A stretch of DNA of 64,000 bases from Amycolatopsis sp. NBC_01488 (GCF_036227105.1 NZ_CP109434.1:4869001-4933000), one strand, 5' to 3'; shown: positions 1-10,753, counted from the stretch's first letter. Notes: a model not told the origin generated them from the sequence alone. A program made the numbers and translations.

Positions 1-73
1 GGTTCGGGTTCCCGACGCCCGGTCCCGCCCCTCGCCGGAAGGTCGCGAACCCGTTTCCCAGCGTAACCACCGG

Positions 74-105
74 GGCCGGGTCGTGAGGCAGCTCACGACC
101 CGGCC
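74..105. terminator. Hairpin terminator downstream of mscS
   Basis: A perfect 14-bp inverted repeat (74-87 with 92-105) around a 4-nt loop lies just after the minus-strand mechanosensitive channel gene. There is no clear T-tract, as is common in high-GC actinobacteria. It probably ends that transcript. Confidence 0.6.
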
Positions 106-115
106 GCGGGGTTCG

Positions 116-1099
116 CTACTTCTCGATGGCCGGGGCCGAGTTCGGGAACAGCCGGCCGAGCGGGGGGTCGAAGCCGGCTTCTTCCAGTGCCGCCAGCAGC
201 TGGGCGCGCAGGGCTCGCTGGACGGCCCACTGCTTGCCCGGCCGGACCTTCACGGTCAGGCGCAGCTCCAGGCCCTCCGGGGTGACGCTTTCCACCCCGA
301 GCATCTCCGGCGGCTCGAGGACGTTGTCCTTCAGCAGGTCGCTCTCGGTCGCCGTGGAGGCGGCCTCGCCGAGCACCGTGGTCGCGCGCTCGACGTCGGC
401 CGTGTAGCCGAGCGGGACGTCGACGACCGCGACCGCGAAGCCCTGGCTCGAGTTGCCGACGCGCAGGATCTCGCCGTTGCGGACGTACCAGACCGTGCCC
501 TTGAGGTCGCGCAGCGTGGTGATCCGCAGGCCGACCGACTCGACGGTGCCGGAAGCCGCGCCGACGTCCACGACGTCGCCGACGCCGTACTGGTCCTCGA
601 CCATCATGAAGATGCCGGACAGGAAGTCCTTGACGAGGTTCTGCGCGCCGAACCCGATCGCGACGCCGATGATGCCGGCCGAGGCGATGATCGGGCCGAG
701 GTTGATGCCCAGTTCGCCCAGCACGAGGATGAACGCGAGACCGTAGATCAGGAACGTCGCCATCGACTTCAGCACCGAGCCGATGGTCTGCGCGCGCTGG
801 CGGCGCCGTTCGATCACGGCGGAACCGAGCACCTCGGGGGCGCGCTCACGCAGGGGACGCAGCAAGGCAGGGAGCTTTCCGCTGCCTCGGGGGAGCGTCG
901 TGACCCGGTTGATCAGCCGCCGCACGAGCAGCCGCACGACGAACGCGATCACGATGATCATCAGGATCTTCAGCGGCTTGGTCAGCAGCCAGTTCGCCGA
1001 GCCCGCCAGCCACGCGTTGTGCGTCGCCTGGAACACCGTGTAGCAGAAGGTGCTGGGGTCGGTGGTGCAGGGTGGGTCGGCGGAGAGCAGGGGGAACAC
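116..1099 (-). CDS. Mechanosensitive ion channel (MscS family)
   Basis: Small-conductance mechanosensitive channel that would release solutes across the cytoplasmic membrane on osmotic downshock. The 327-residue form starts at GTG 1099 (VFPLLSADPPC); the ORF runs on upstream to 1186, but that extension is not family-like. A first hydrophobic helix is seen at about residues 38-60. A second helix pair leads into the Gly/Ala-rich pore segment (GVAIGFGAQNLVKDFLSG), the MscS signature. The beta-domain (YGVGDVVDVGAASGTVES) and a cytoplasmic C-terminal domain follow. It is transcribed away from the HNH gene and ends at a hairpin. The family call is firm; the exact start is not. Confidence 0.9.
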   Translation of the reverse strand: MFPLLSADPPCTTDPSTFCYTVFQATHNAWLAGSANWLLTKPLKILMIIVIAFVVRLLVRRLINRVTTLPRGSGKLPALLRPLRERAPEVLGSAVIERRRQRAQTIGSVLKSMATFLIYGLAFILVLGELGINLGPIIASAGIIGVAIGFGAQNLVKDFLSGIFMMVEDQYGVGDVVDVGAASGTVESVGLRITTLRDLKGTVWYVRNGEILRVGNSSQGFAVAVVDVPLGYTADVERATTVLGEAASTATESDLLKDNVLEPPEMLGVESVTPEGLELRLTVKVRPGKQWAVQRALRAQLLAALEEAGFDPPLGRLFPNSAPAIEK

Positions 1100-1244
1100 G
1101 GGAGTTCGATCATCCTTCCGATCAGGTCGGTGAGCCCAACTGTAAGTGGATGTTGGGTCGCGCGGATGTGACACGTCTTGTAACACACGTGCGCTGGGGG
1201 CCTGTTCTGTGGTCGACTATGCCTACGCCCCTGGAGGTGGTCGA

Positions 1245-1955
1245 GTGCCAGACCGACAACCCAGCCCCCGCGGCGTCTCCGGCCAAGCCATGGCCGCCGA
1301 GACGCCAGAGGTGGTCCTGCGCGCCTATCCGGGGGGTTCCGCATCCGGCGGAGCCGTCCCGGCCGGGCCGGGGAACCGCCCAGGGGGAGTTACCCGCCCG
1401 CCCGGACAGCGTAGTAGAGGCCGGGATCCGGCCGCCCCGGCCTGGGGCCGGCGCCGGGTGCTCCTGCTCAACGCCACCTTCGAGCCGCTGACCGCGTTGC
1501 CGCTGCGGCGCGCGGTCGTGCTCGTGATGTGTGGCAAGGCCGAAGTGGTGCACGGCGATCCCGGCGGCATCGAGCTGCATTCGGCCAAGGTGTCGCTGCC
1601 CGTGCCCTCGGTGATCCGGCTCAGCACGTACGTGCGCGTGCCGTACCGGGCGCAGGTGCCGCTCACCCGCGCCGGGCTGATGCACCGCGACCGGTACCGC
1701 TGCGCCTACTGCGGGGGGCGGGCCGAGACGATCGACCACGTCATCCCGCGCAGCCGGGGCGGACCACACGCCTGGACGAACTGCGTCGCCTGCTGCGCCA
1801 AGTGCAACCACCGCAAGGCGGACCGGCTGCTCTCGGAGATCGGCTGGCGGCTGCGGGTCGTCCCGCGGGCGCCCCACGGCCCGCACTGGCGGCTGCTGGC
1901 GCACTCCAAGGAGGCCGATCCGCTCTGGCGGCCGTATCTGGGCTCCGCCGCCTGA
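1245..1955 (+). CDS. HNH endonuclease family protein
   Basis: Predicted HNH-type nuclease of 236 residues; the physiological substrate is unknown. GTG 1245 is chosen because a GGAGG Shine-Dalgarno lies 7 nt upstream; ATG 1290 is an alternative. About 45 low-complexity N-terminal residues precede a core beginning RVLLLNATFEPL. The HNH zinc-binding region is clear: a CAYC pair, then TIDHVIPRSRGG, then CVACCAKCNHRKADR, so two CxxC pairs clamp the catalytic His. Orthologues sit next to DUF5130, pepN and rpiB in mycobacteria (the Rv2469c neighbourhood), matching the genes downstream here. Confidence 0.88.
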   Translation: MPDRQPSPRGVSGQAMAAETPEVVLRAYPGGSASGGAVPAGPGNRPGGVTRPPGQRSRGRDPAAPAWGRRRVLLLNATFEPLTALPLRRAVVLVMCGKAEVVHGDPGGIELHSAKVSLPVPSVIRLSTYVRVPYRAQVPLTRAGLMHRDRYRCAYCGGRAETIDHVIPRSRGGPHAWTNCVACCAKCNHRKADRLLSEIGWRLRVVPRAPHGPHWRLLAHSKEADPLWRPYLGSAA

Positions 1956-1990
1956 CGTCCGGCCTGACTGCGGAGCCCCGGACATGCCGG

Positions 1991-2021
1991 CGCCCCGGCT
2001 GCCTGTGCGGCGGCCGGGGCG
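1991..2021 (+). terminator. GC-rich hairpin after the HNH gene
   Basis: A 9-bp inverted repeat (1991-1999 with 2013-2021) lies 35 nt after the HNH stop codon. It also falls between this gene and the end of the minus-strand repeat-protein gene at 2071, so it could serve both transcripts. No U-tract is present. Confidence 0.45.
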
Positions 2022-2070
2022 AGCCGGGTGCTTGCGCGTGTTCAGGTAGTGCGTGCGGCCCTGGGGAGGT

Positions 2071-2469
2071 TCAGGCAGCGAGCGCGTAGTCGCTCTGGCA
2101 GGTGACGCGGGTCCCCATGGTGACGCGCGTGCCGCGGGTCACGCGGGTGCCTCGCGTGACGCGGGTCCCGCAGGTGACGCGCGTGACGCGGGTCCCGCAG
2201 GTGACGCGCGTGCCCGCCGTGACCCGCGTGCCCATCGTGACCCGGGTGCCCCTGGTGACTCGTGTACCGCGGGTGACGCGCGTCCCGGCCGTCACCCGGG
2301 TGCCCATGGTCACGCGGGTTCCGGCCGTCACGCGAGTACCGCGAGTGACGCGTGTACCCCGCGTAACCCTTGTGCCCGCCGTCACACGCGTTCCGGGCAC
2401 GAATTCGATTTCAGCGGGTGACGAGGTGGTCTCGGTGATCGCCTGTGCGGGGGTGTGGGCGCTGTTCAT
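2071..2469 (-). CDS. Hexapeptide-repeat protein (16 x GTRVTx); unknown function
   Basis: A 132-residue protein I do not recognise. A 25-residue non-repetitive N-terminus (MNSAHTPAQAITETTSSPAE, then IEFVP) leads into 16 copies of GTRVTx, x being A, R, M or C, plus one 3-residue partial unit (VTC). The tail is QSDYALAA. The start is well supported: an AGGAGG Shine-Dalgarno (2477-2482) lies 7 nt before ATG. Only four of the repeat residues are Cys (three at x positions of units 11 and 16 and in the partial unit region). A short leader plus Thr/Cys-containing repeats recalls multi-core RiPP precursors. The V-T-x-G-T-R period of six could instead form a left-handed beta-helix. No modifying-enzyme gene is adjacent. 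Function is inference only. Confidence 0.75.
   Translation of the reverse strand: MNSAHTPAQAITETTSSPAEIEFVPGTRVTAGTRVTRGTRVTRGTRVTAGTRVTMGTRVTAGTRVTRGTRVTRGTRVTMGTRVTAGTRVTCGTRVTRVTCGTRVTRGTRVTRGTRVTMGTRVTCQSDYALAA
2088..2395. repeat. 18-bp tandem repeat array encoding GTRVTx
   Basis: About sixteen and a half head-to-tail 18-bp units make up the body of the hexapeptide-repeat gene. One unit is shortened by 9 bp. Units differ mainly at wobble positions. The overlapping plus-strand frame reads VTRVPx and shares the same wobble bases, so synonymous variation alone does not show which strand codes. Strand choice rests on the Shine-Dalgarno and the unique ends. Confidence 0.9.
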
Positions 2470-2747
2470 GGCAAGGCCTCCTGGGACCGGTGCGTTACCT
2501 GCTGGGGCTGGGGAGCGGGGCGCAAGGCCCGTACAGGTGAAAAAGCTACGAGGATTTCAAGGCTGCGACAAGGCGACAGCGGCGGGTGCGGCCGCCTGTA
2601 CGTTGAGTTGCAACCTTTCGGCCCGACGGTCTTCGCCCCAACGTTCCAGTGGCCGCGAGCCAAGCGGCGGACGGCACTCGGCTTACGACGAACGGTCGAG
2701 TGCGGCGCGCGCGGTGGCCGCCGAGGTCATCCGATACGCTCAGCGCC

Positions 2748-3002
2748 GTGAACATCGTCGAGACGATCCTGGTCTTCGCCGTGATCCCGCTGGCCATCTA
2801 CGGCCTCGCCGGACTGCTGACGCTCCGGCGCAGGTCCGGCGGCGCCGCGCGGTACCGGTCCGGCCAGGCCTGGGACTACCCGGCCATGTGGTGGAGCGCC
2901 AACCCCGAAGGGGTCGGTGCCGGGCACCGGCACGCCGGCGCCGAGAACAGCGCGCCCGAGGGCGCCCCGACCGCGGCGGGAGGCGCTCGTGGCAACTGGT
3001 GA
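2748..3002 (+). CDS. ctaJ: aa3-type cytochrome oxidase subunit CtaJ-like
   Basis: Small membrane protein of 84 residues starting at GTG 2748 (VNIVETILVFAVIPLAIYGL). One N-terminal transmembrane helix (about residues 3-23) is followed by a basic turn and a conserved tail segment YRSGQAWDYPAMWWSANPE. This resembles the CtaJ accessory subunit found in the mycobacterial cytochrome bcc-aa3 supercomplex, where it would be bound to the oxidase in the membrane. The downstream gene's GTG overlaps its 3' end, so the two are probably co-translated. The match is from memory of the family, without a database search. Confidence 0.68.
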   Translation: MNIVETILVFAVIPLAIYGLAGLLTLRRRSGGAARYRSGQAWDYPAMWWSANPEGVGAGHRHAGAENSAPEGAPTAAGGARGNW

Positions 3003-3477
3003 GCTGACGAAGCGGGTCGACGAGTCCGAACTGGGCTACGGCGAGGGCCTCACGTCCAGCGGCCGCGTGTCGGCCGCGAAGATGTACGAGCCGGCGGCGC
3101 CGACGAGCCCGTTCAGCACCCGCCAGCTGGCCCGCCTCGACGAGGCGCTGACGTTCGCGAGCCGCGAGACGGGTCTCGACTTCAGCCTGTACCTCGGCGA
3201 GCTGGGCGACGACAGCCGCTCGGCGGCGGAGAAGCTGCACGCGACGACGGCGGACCCGGCGAACTCGGTCCTGATCGCGGTCTCCCCGAGCGAGCGCCTG
3301 ATCGAGATCGTGACGGGCACGACGGCGCACGTTCGCCTCCCCGACCGCGGCTGCAAGCTGGCGGTGGCGAGCATGGTGGCGTCCTTCAAGGAGGGCGACC
3401 TCGTCCGCGGGCTGGTCAACGGCCTGGTGAACGCGCTGCGCATGCTGTCCGACCAGGCAGGCCCCGCGCCCCGCTGA
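2989..3477 (+). CDS. DUF5130 family protein (TPM-like domain)
   Basis: Conserved actinobacterial protein of 162 residues, function unknown. GTG 2989 is chosen because it overlaps the ctaJ stop and has a GGGAGG Shine-Dalgarno just upstream. After a polar N-terminus (about 45 residues) comes an alpha/beta domain typical of the TPM-like DUF5130 fold: SPFSTRQLARLDEAL, then GLDFSLYLGELG, then NSVLIAVSPSERLIEIVTG. No membrane segment is seen. The mycobacterial counterpart (Rv2468c) sits in the same order next to pepN and the HNH gene. It is followed immediately by a strong terminator. Confidence 0.8.
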   Translation: MATGELTKRVDESELGYGEGLTSSGRVSAAKMYEPAAPTSPFSTRQLARLDEALTFASRETGLDFSLYLGELGDDSRSAAEKLHATTADPANSVLIAVSPSERLIEIVTGTTAHVRLPDRGCKLAVASMVASFKEGDLVRGLVNGLVNALRMLSDQAGPAPR

Positions 3478-3490
3478 CCCGAGACACGAA

Positions 3491-3527
3491 GAGCCCCGCA
3501 CCTCGGTGAGGTGCGGGGCTCTTTCAC
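3491..3527 (+). terminator. Intrinsic terminator after the DUF5130 gene
   Basis: A 13-bp perfect inverted repeat (3491-3503 with 3509-3521) around a 5-nt loop is followed by TTTCAC. It lies 13 nt after the stop codon. This is a good Rho-independent terminator for the ctaJ-DUF5130 operon. Confidence 0.85.
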
Positions 3528-3676
3528 GTTCGGTGCCGGTTGTCCACAGCGTCTCCGTGATGTGGACAACCGGGCCGCCGAAGTGGCCGTAACCCGCCTT
3601 TCGTCGGGCGCCCCCGATACGCTGGACAAGGGCACGCCCCCCAGGGAGGGCGGGGCGTTTTCGGGGGCGGTGGGGC

Positions 3677-6244
<2,568 letters not shown>

Positions 6245-6405
6245 AGGCACCTCTGGTCGTTGGTATCGGTTTTCAACTCCCCGCATCCAATCATGGGGAC
6301 GGGGTGCCGGGCGACGGGGAACAAGCCCGGGTCTTCCGGTGTTGGCCCGCGGTGGAGGGGTGTGCCCGCCCCCGGACCGGACCTGACTTCGCACAGGAGA
6401 ACCTG

Positions 6406-7026
6406 ATGACCGCTGCCGAGCAGCCCACGAAGGTCGACTTCTACTTCGACCCGATCTGCCCGTTCGCCTGGATCACCTCGCGCTGGATCCTCGAGGTGGA
6501 GAAGCACCGCAACCTGGACCTGAACTTCCGGATCATGAGCCTGTCGGTGCTGAACGAGGGCCGGGACGAGCTGTCGGAGAAGTACAAGGAGCTGCTGGCG
6601 CAGGGCTGGGGCCCGGTGCGCGTGGCCGTCGCGCTGTCGCAGCTCAAGGGCGAAGAGGTGCTGCGCGACTACTACACCGAGTTCGGCACCCGCTACCACA
6701 ACCAGGGCAACAAGGACCGCGACGCGGTGATCAAGGAGGCGCTGGCCGCCATCGGCGCGCCGGCCGAGCTGTACGACGCCGCGAACTCCACCGAGTACGA
6801 CGAGGCGCTGAAGAAGAGCCACCACGAGGGCATGGACCCGGTCGGCATGGACGTCGGCACCCCGACGATCCACATCGACGGCGTCGCGTTCTTCGGTCCG
6901 GTGCTCAGCTCGATCCCGCGCGGCGAAGACGCGCTGAAGGTGTTCGACGGCGCCGTCGCGCTGTCGAGCTACCCGGACTTCTTCGAGCTGAAGCGCACTC
7001 GCTCCGGTGAGCTGAACTTCGACTAA
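6406..7026 (+). CDS. Rv2466c-like DsbA/thioredoxin-fold protein
   Basis: 206-residue thioredoxin-fold protein with a DsbA-type helical insertion, resembling mycothiol-dependent Rv2466c, an oxidoreductase that can reduce nitro compounds. The start ATG 6406 follows an AGGAGA ribosome site. The active-site loop reads [14 protein letters not shown]: Cys18 is present, but the second Cys of the CPWC motif known from Rv2466c is Ala21. A cis-Pro loop ([14 protein letters not shown]) and a C-terminal helix are conserved. It overlaps the end of the convergent MBL gene by a few bases. A one-Cys site would favour glutaredoxin-like or mycothiol-conjugate chemistry; this is inference. Confidence 0.85.
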   Translation: MTAAEQPTKVDFYFDPICPFAWITSRWILEVEKHRNLDLNFRIMSLSVLNEGRDELSEKYKELLAQGWGPVRVAVALSQLKGEEVLRDYYTEFGTRYHNQGNKDRDAVIKEALAAIGAPAELYDAANSTEYDEALKKSHHEGMDPVGMDVGTPTIHIDGVAFFGPVLSSIPRGEDALKVFDGAVALSSYPDFFELKRTRSGELNFD

Positions 7027-7832
7027 GGCGTGTTCAGCGCGGCCAGGGTGACGTCGCCGGGGTAGCGGGACGCGGCCACGGCGGCGGCCTCGGTCGTCTC
7101 GCCGCGCCCCATCGCCGCCTTGAGCGCGATCAGCTCGTGCAGGCCGTGGCGGTGGTAGCGGACGAAGTCGGCGTCGACGGGGTCGCCGTGGCCGGGCACG
7201 ATCACCCGCGGCTCCAGCGCGAGGAGCGTGTCGAAGGTGTCCGGCCAAGCGGTCAGGTCCGTCTCGGCGCTGAAGGAGAACGCGCTGAAGCCGTGTTCGG
7301 CGTTCTCGACGACGTCGCCCGCGAAGAGCACGCCCGCGTCCGGCACGTGCACGACGGCGTCGTGGTCGGTGTGGGCCCGGCCGGGGTGCAGCAGGACGGC
7401 CGTGCGGCCGCCCAGGTCGAGCTCGGTCCGGTCGGTGAACAGGTGGTCGGGGGCGACGAGCGTGGTGCGCGCGATCGCGTCGGCGGTGTCCGGCTTGTTC
7501 TGTTCGCGGTAGTAGGCGATCCACTTGGCCCGGTCGGCTTCCCCGGACTCGGCCAGCTCGGCGCGGCAGCCTTCGTGCGCCCAGATCGCGCAGGGCGTGA
7601 ACGCCTCGGTGCCCCAGGCGTGGTCGAAGTGCGCGTGCGTGTAGACCACCGACCACGGCAGCGGGGTCAGCTCCCGGATCGCCGCCGCCAGTTCGGCGCC
7701 CTGCTCGACGTCGCCGCGGGTGTCGACGACCAGGCACCGCTCGGCGCCGACGACGAGCCCGACGGTCAGGTCCAGTTCCGCGTAGCGGCGCGCGTGCACG
7801 CCGTCGGCGACTTCGATCCAGCGGCCGGTCAT
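7023..7832 (-). CDS. MBL-fold metallo-hydrolase
   Basis: Predicted cytoplasmic metallo-beta-lactamase-fold hydrolase, 269 residues. The metal motif [10 protein letters not shown] is near residue 75 (HxHxDH). A second-shell His in [10 protein letters not shown], an Asp in LFAGDVV and a late His in VPGHGDPVD complete a normal di-metal site. The substrate cannot be read from the sequence; lactonases, glyoxalase II and quinoprotein-relay-like proteins share this layout. ATG 7832 overlaps the stop of the upstream comB-like gene as ATGA, so the two are translationally coupled. The 3' end meets the convergent Rv2466c-like gene. Confidence 0.88.
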   Translation of the reverse strand: MTGRWIEVADGVHARRYAELDLTVGLVVGAERCLVVDTRGDVEQGAELAAAIRELTPLPWSVVYTHAHFDHAWGTEAFTPCAIWAHEGCRAELAESGEADRAKWIAYYREQNKPDTADAIARTTLVAPDHLFTDRTELDLGGRTAVLLHPGRAHTDHDAVVHVPDAGVLFAGDVVENAEHGFSAFSFSAETDLTAWPDTFDTLLALEPRVIVPGHGDPVDADFVRYHRHGLHELIALKAAMGRGETTEAAAVAASRYPGDVTLAALNTP

Positions 7833-8551
7833 GCCAGTACTCCTTCGCTCAGTACGGGAGCAGCATCGCTCACGTCGAGCCGCGCGGCCAGCGTGACGTC
7901 GCCGCCATGCCCGGCCTCGGTCAGCTCGCGGCCGGACACGCAGCCCGCCAGCGCTGTGACGTCGACCGACCGGGCGGCGAGTGCGGCTTCGGGGGACAAC
8001 GACAAGCCTTGCCCGGCCAGCGCCGCGGCGATCGCGCCGGCGCCCATCTGGTCTTCGACGCACGGCCGCAGCGGCCCGCACGCTTCGCCCGCGCCGAAGA
8101 TGGTCACGCCCCAGCGTTCCCCGGCGGCGATGAGCCCGATCGGCCCGCCCAGGTCGGATGCCTTCGCGGCGACGGCGGAGGCGTTGCGCAGGCAGCCGGC
8201 GAGGACCCGCGCGCCGGTCGCCGCGGCGGCAGCGCACAGCGTCGCGCCATTGGGTGAGGGGAGCGCGAGCAGTGTCCCCGGCGGGATTTCCGTCACAGAA
8301 GACGGCCTGAGCGTGAACGCGCCTTCGCCCGCGATGACGGCACCGGCCGCGCGCGCCTGAGCCACACCTCGGTCGTCGCGCCAGCGGACCGGCAGCACGC
8401 GGCCACCGCGGCCGACCACGAGATCCGTCGTGGTGCTGAAGGAAAGGACGTCGACGACGACCAGCACCGCGCATTCCCGGCCGAGCGCGGCGACGCCTTC
8501 GGCACCCCAGTCGAGCCGGACGTCGTACCCCGGCTGCTCCCAGCTGCCCAC
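7829..8551 (-). CDS. 2-phosphosulfolactate phosphatase (ComB) family protein
   Basis: 240-residue member of the ComB family, named for the coenzyme M pathway enzyme that dephosphorylates 2-phosphosulfolactate. Actinobacteria do not make coenzyme M, so the true substrate is unknown. Family features seen: AVLVVVDVLSFSTTTDLVVG near residue 25, the TLLALPSPNGATLC segment, LIAAGERW and EDQMGAGAI. The start GTG 8551 is a best guess in the 45-bp gap shared with divergent rpiB. It is coupled to the MBL gene by an ATGA overlap. Confidence 0.82.
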   Translation of the reverse strand: MGSWEQPGYDVRLDWGAEGVAALGRECAVLVVVDVLSFSTTTDLVVGRGGRVLPVRWRDDRGVAQARAAGAVIAGEGAFTLRPSSVTEIPPGTLLALPSPNGATLCAAAAATGARVLAGCLRNASAVAAKASDLGGPIGLIAAGERWGVTIFGAGEACGPLRPCVEDQMGAGAIAAALAGQGLSLSPEAALAARSVDVTALAGCVSGRELTEAGHGGDVTLAARLDVSDAAPVLSEGVLA

Positions 8552-8596
8552 CCCCGGAGCATGCCCGAAACCGGCCGTGATGGCAGACTCCCAGCC

Positions 8597-9070
8597 GTGC
8601 GTGTCTACTTGGGATCCGACCATGCCGGCTTCGAGCTGAAGAACCACCTGGTGGCTCACCTGGAGAAGCAGGGCCACGAGGTCACCGACATCGGTCCGCG
8701 GGTCTACGACGCGGCCGACGACTACCCGGCGTTCTGCGTCGAGACGGCGTTGCGCGTGGTGGCCGACGAGGGCAGCCGCGGCATCGTCGTCGGCGGCTCC
8801 GGCAACGGCGAGCAGATCGCCGCGAACAAGGTGCCCGGTGCGCGGGCCGGCCTCGCCTGGAGCGTCGAGACCGCCCAGCTGTGCCGGGAGCACAACCACG
8901 CCCAGCTGATCGGCGTCGGCGCCCGGATGCACACCGTCGAGCAGGCCACCGAGATCGTCGAAGCCTTCCTGGCGACCGAGGTCTCGCCGGAGGAGCGGCA
9001 CGCGCGCCGCGTGCAGCAGCTGCTGGACTACGAGCGCACCGGGACGCCGCCGGCGCTGCCGGAGGCCTGA
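8597..9070 (+). CDS. rpiB: Ribose-5-phosphate isomerase B
   Basis: Interconverts ribose-5-phosphate and ribulose-5-phosphate in the pentose phosphate pathway. 157 residues from GTG 8597 (VRVYLGSDHAGFELKNHL). Family motifs are intact: the SDHAG phosphate-binding loop, the GSGNGEQIAANKVPG strand-turn in which Ser replaces the Cys found in E. coli RpiB (as in mycobacterial enzymes), and HNHAQLIGVGARM. The last base of its stop is the first base of the nei2 start codon, so the two genes are coupled, as in mycobacteria (Rv2465c-Rv2464c). Confidence 0.95.
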   Translation: MRVYLGSDHAGFELKNHLVAHLEKQGHEVTDIGPRVYDAADDYPAFCVETALRVVADEGSRGIVVGGSGNGEQIAANKVPGARAGLAWSVETAQLCREHNHAQLIGVGARMHTVEQATEIVEAFLATEVSPEERHARRVQQLLDYERTGTPPALPEA

Positions 9071-9879
9071 TGCCCGAGGGGCACACGCTCCACCGGCTCG
9101 CGCGGCTGCACAAGCGCCGGTACGCCGGCTCTCCGGTCGAAGTGAGCAGTCCGCAGGGCCGGTTCGCCGCCGAGGCGTCCCGTTTGGACGGTCAGGTGTT
9201 CGTCGGCGCGCAGGCGTACGGCAAGCACCTGTTCCACGACTACGGGTCCCTCGGGATCGTGCACATCCACCTGGGCCTCTACGGCACCTTCGGCGAGTCG
9301 CCGCTGCCCGCGCCGGAGCCGGTGGGGCAGGTCCGGCTGCGGCTGGCCGGGCAGACCCACTGGACGGACCTGCGTGGGCCCACCCGGTGCGAGCTGCTGT
9401 CCCCCGACCAGGCTGACGCGATCAAGGCGCGGCTGGGCCCGGACCCGCTGCGCCGCGACGCGAAACCCGAGCAGGCCTGGGCGCGCATCTCGCGGTCCAA
9501 GACGTCGATCGCGGCGCTGCTGATGGATCAGGCGGTGCTGGCGGGCGTCGGCAACGTCTACCGCGCCGAGGTGCTGTTCCGCCACGGCGTCGCCCCGCTG
9601 ACACCCGGCCGGGCGCTGGATCGCGCGCTGTGGGACGACCTGTGGGCCGACCTGGTGACCCTGATGCGCGACGGCGTCCGCGTCGGCCGGATCGACACGG
9701 TCCGGCCCGAGCACCTGCCGGAGGCGATGGGCCGCGCGCCGCGCGTCGACCGCCACGGCGGTGAGGTGTACGTCTACCGCCGCGCGGGCGAGCCGTGCCT
9801 GGTCTGCGGGACGCCGGTCGCGAACTCGGAGCTGGTCGGGCGGAACCTCTACTGGTGCCCGACCTGCCAGCCCGCCTGA
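9070..9879 (+). CDS. nei2: Fpg/Nei family DNA glycosylase (Nei2)
   Basis: Bifunctional DNA glycosylase/AP lyase for oxidised bases, 269 residues. The N-terminus MPEGHTLHRLAR supplies the catalytic N-terminal Pro and Glu3 of the Fpg/Nei superfamily, with the PEGHTLH form typical of actinobacterial Nei2. The helix-two-turn-helix (MDQAVLAGVGNVYRAEVLF) is present. So is a C-terminal zinc finger with two CxxC pairs (CLVCG and CPTC). The start overlaps rpiB. Confidence 0.94.
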   Translation: MPEGHTLHRLARLHKRRYAGSPVEVSSPQGRFAAEASRLDGQVFVGAQAYGKHLFHDYGSLGIVHIHLGLYGTFGESPLPAPEPVGQVRLRLAGQTHWTDLRGPTRCELLSPDQADAIKARLGPDPLRRDAKPEQAWARISRSKTSIAALLMDQAVLAGVGNVYRAEVLFRHGVAPLTPGRALDRALWDDLWADLVTLMRDGVRVGRIDTVRPEHLPEAMGRAPRVDRHGGEVYVYRRAGEPCLVCGTPVANSELVGRNLYWCPTCQPA

Positions 9880-9880
9880 C

Positions 9881-10711
9881 TCAGAGCCTCGCCGCGAACG
9901 CCTTCGCGAACGTGTGGACGTCGCCGGGCCAGCGGGCCGAGACGTAGTTGCCGTCCTCGACGACGAACGCCGGCCGCGCGTCGCCGAGCCGGTCGCGGGC
10001 GCGGCCGCTCGCCTGGACGCGGTCGGTCGTGTCGCGGAAGTCCTCCGGCCGCGCCAGCGCGCGCGTGACCTCCTGCTGCACCGACATATACCCCTGAGGC
10101 TGCCCCGGCGCTTCGCGGTAGGTGCGGTAGTAGTCCGGGTCCCAGAACCGGGTCCGCCGCGCGAGCCGCCAGGCCGTCCGTTCCAGCTGCCAGGTCAAGG
10201 CCGTCGTCGTGCGGCCGTGCAACACCGACCGCCCGGTGGCCGGGTCGACGCTGCGCGCGGCGAGCAGAACACCGTGGCAGATCGCGCCGACCGGCAGGTC
10301 GCGGCGGAAGGCGTCGACGACCACGTCCTGCAGCACCGGGCTTTCGAGGTACTCGCGCATCCCGCGGGCCCGGTGCCCGCCCGGCAGCAGCAGGCCGTCG
10401 AAGTCGTCGAGCGCGATGTCGTCCCAGCGGATCGGGGCGCGCCACGCGGGATCCGCGAGCAACGCGCGGTGCGCGTCACGCGCGGCCTGGTCGGCTCGCA
10501 GCACGCGGCCGAGGGCCGTGAGCTTCCGCAGGCCCGGCACCCGGCTCCACGGGTCGAGGCCCTCGCCGGTGACCATGATTTCGTCGCAGGTCGCCTGCGA
10601 CCCGTCCGGCGTCGCGAAGACCACGGTGTGCCCGGCGAGGACCGCCCGGCTGACGGCCACTTCGGACGGGTCCGAGTCCCGGGCCGGGACGGGGATCAGC
10701 ACGGTCGCCAC
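9881..10711 (-). CDS. DJ-1/PfpI-type glutamine amidotransferase-like protein
   Basis: 276-residue class I glutamine amidotransferase-like protein of the DJ-1/PfpI superfamily. The Rossmann-like core has LLLPGGHRARGMREYLES and the nucleophile elbow VGAICHGVLLAA, with Cys followed by His as in PfpI/Hsp31-type proteins. It is longer than typical DJ-1 proteins because of an inserted helical stretch (about residues 175-240) with WDPDYYRTYRE. Members include chaperones, glyoxalase III and deglycase-like enzymes, so the activity is open. ATG 10711 has a GGAGG ribosome site. It is convergent with nei2, with 1 bp between the stops. Confidence 0.85.
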   Translation of the reverse strand: MATVLIPVPARDSDPSEVAVSRAVLAGHTVVFATPDGSQATCDEIMVTGEGLDPWSRVPGLRKLTALGRVLRADQAARDAHRALLADPAWRAPIRWDDIALDDFDGLLLPGGHRARGMREYLESPVLQDVVVDAFRRDLPVGAICHGVLLAARSVDPATGRSVLHGRTTTALTWQLERTAWRLARRTRFWDPDYYRTYREAPGQPQGYMSVQQEVTRALARPEDFRDTTDRVQASGRARDRLGDARPAFVVEDGNYVSARWPGDVHTFAKAFAARL

Positions 10712-10753
10712 GGCATCCTCCTGAAGGTCGTCCAGGAGGATGCCAGCCGGCGG

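Noticed and set aside
2088-2395. Regular short repeats that could suggest a CRISPR array.
   Set aside because: Units are 18 bp head to tail with no spacers, keep an open reading frame and have no cas genes nearby.
2102-3007. A 301-codon plus-strand reading frame (VTRVPx repeats) covering the hexapeptide array and ctaJ region.
   Set aside because: No ribosome site, it crosses the well-supported ctaJ gene in another frame, and its repeat part is the mirror of the minus-strand gene.
3633-3660. CGCCCC/GGGGCG hairpin followed by TTTT on the plus strand near the pepN end.
   Set aside because: The T-run faces the wrong way for pepN and the plus-strand operon already ends at 3491-3527; likely incidental, or a weak bidirectional element.
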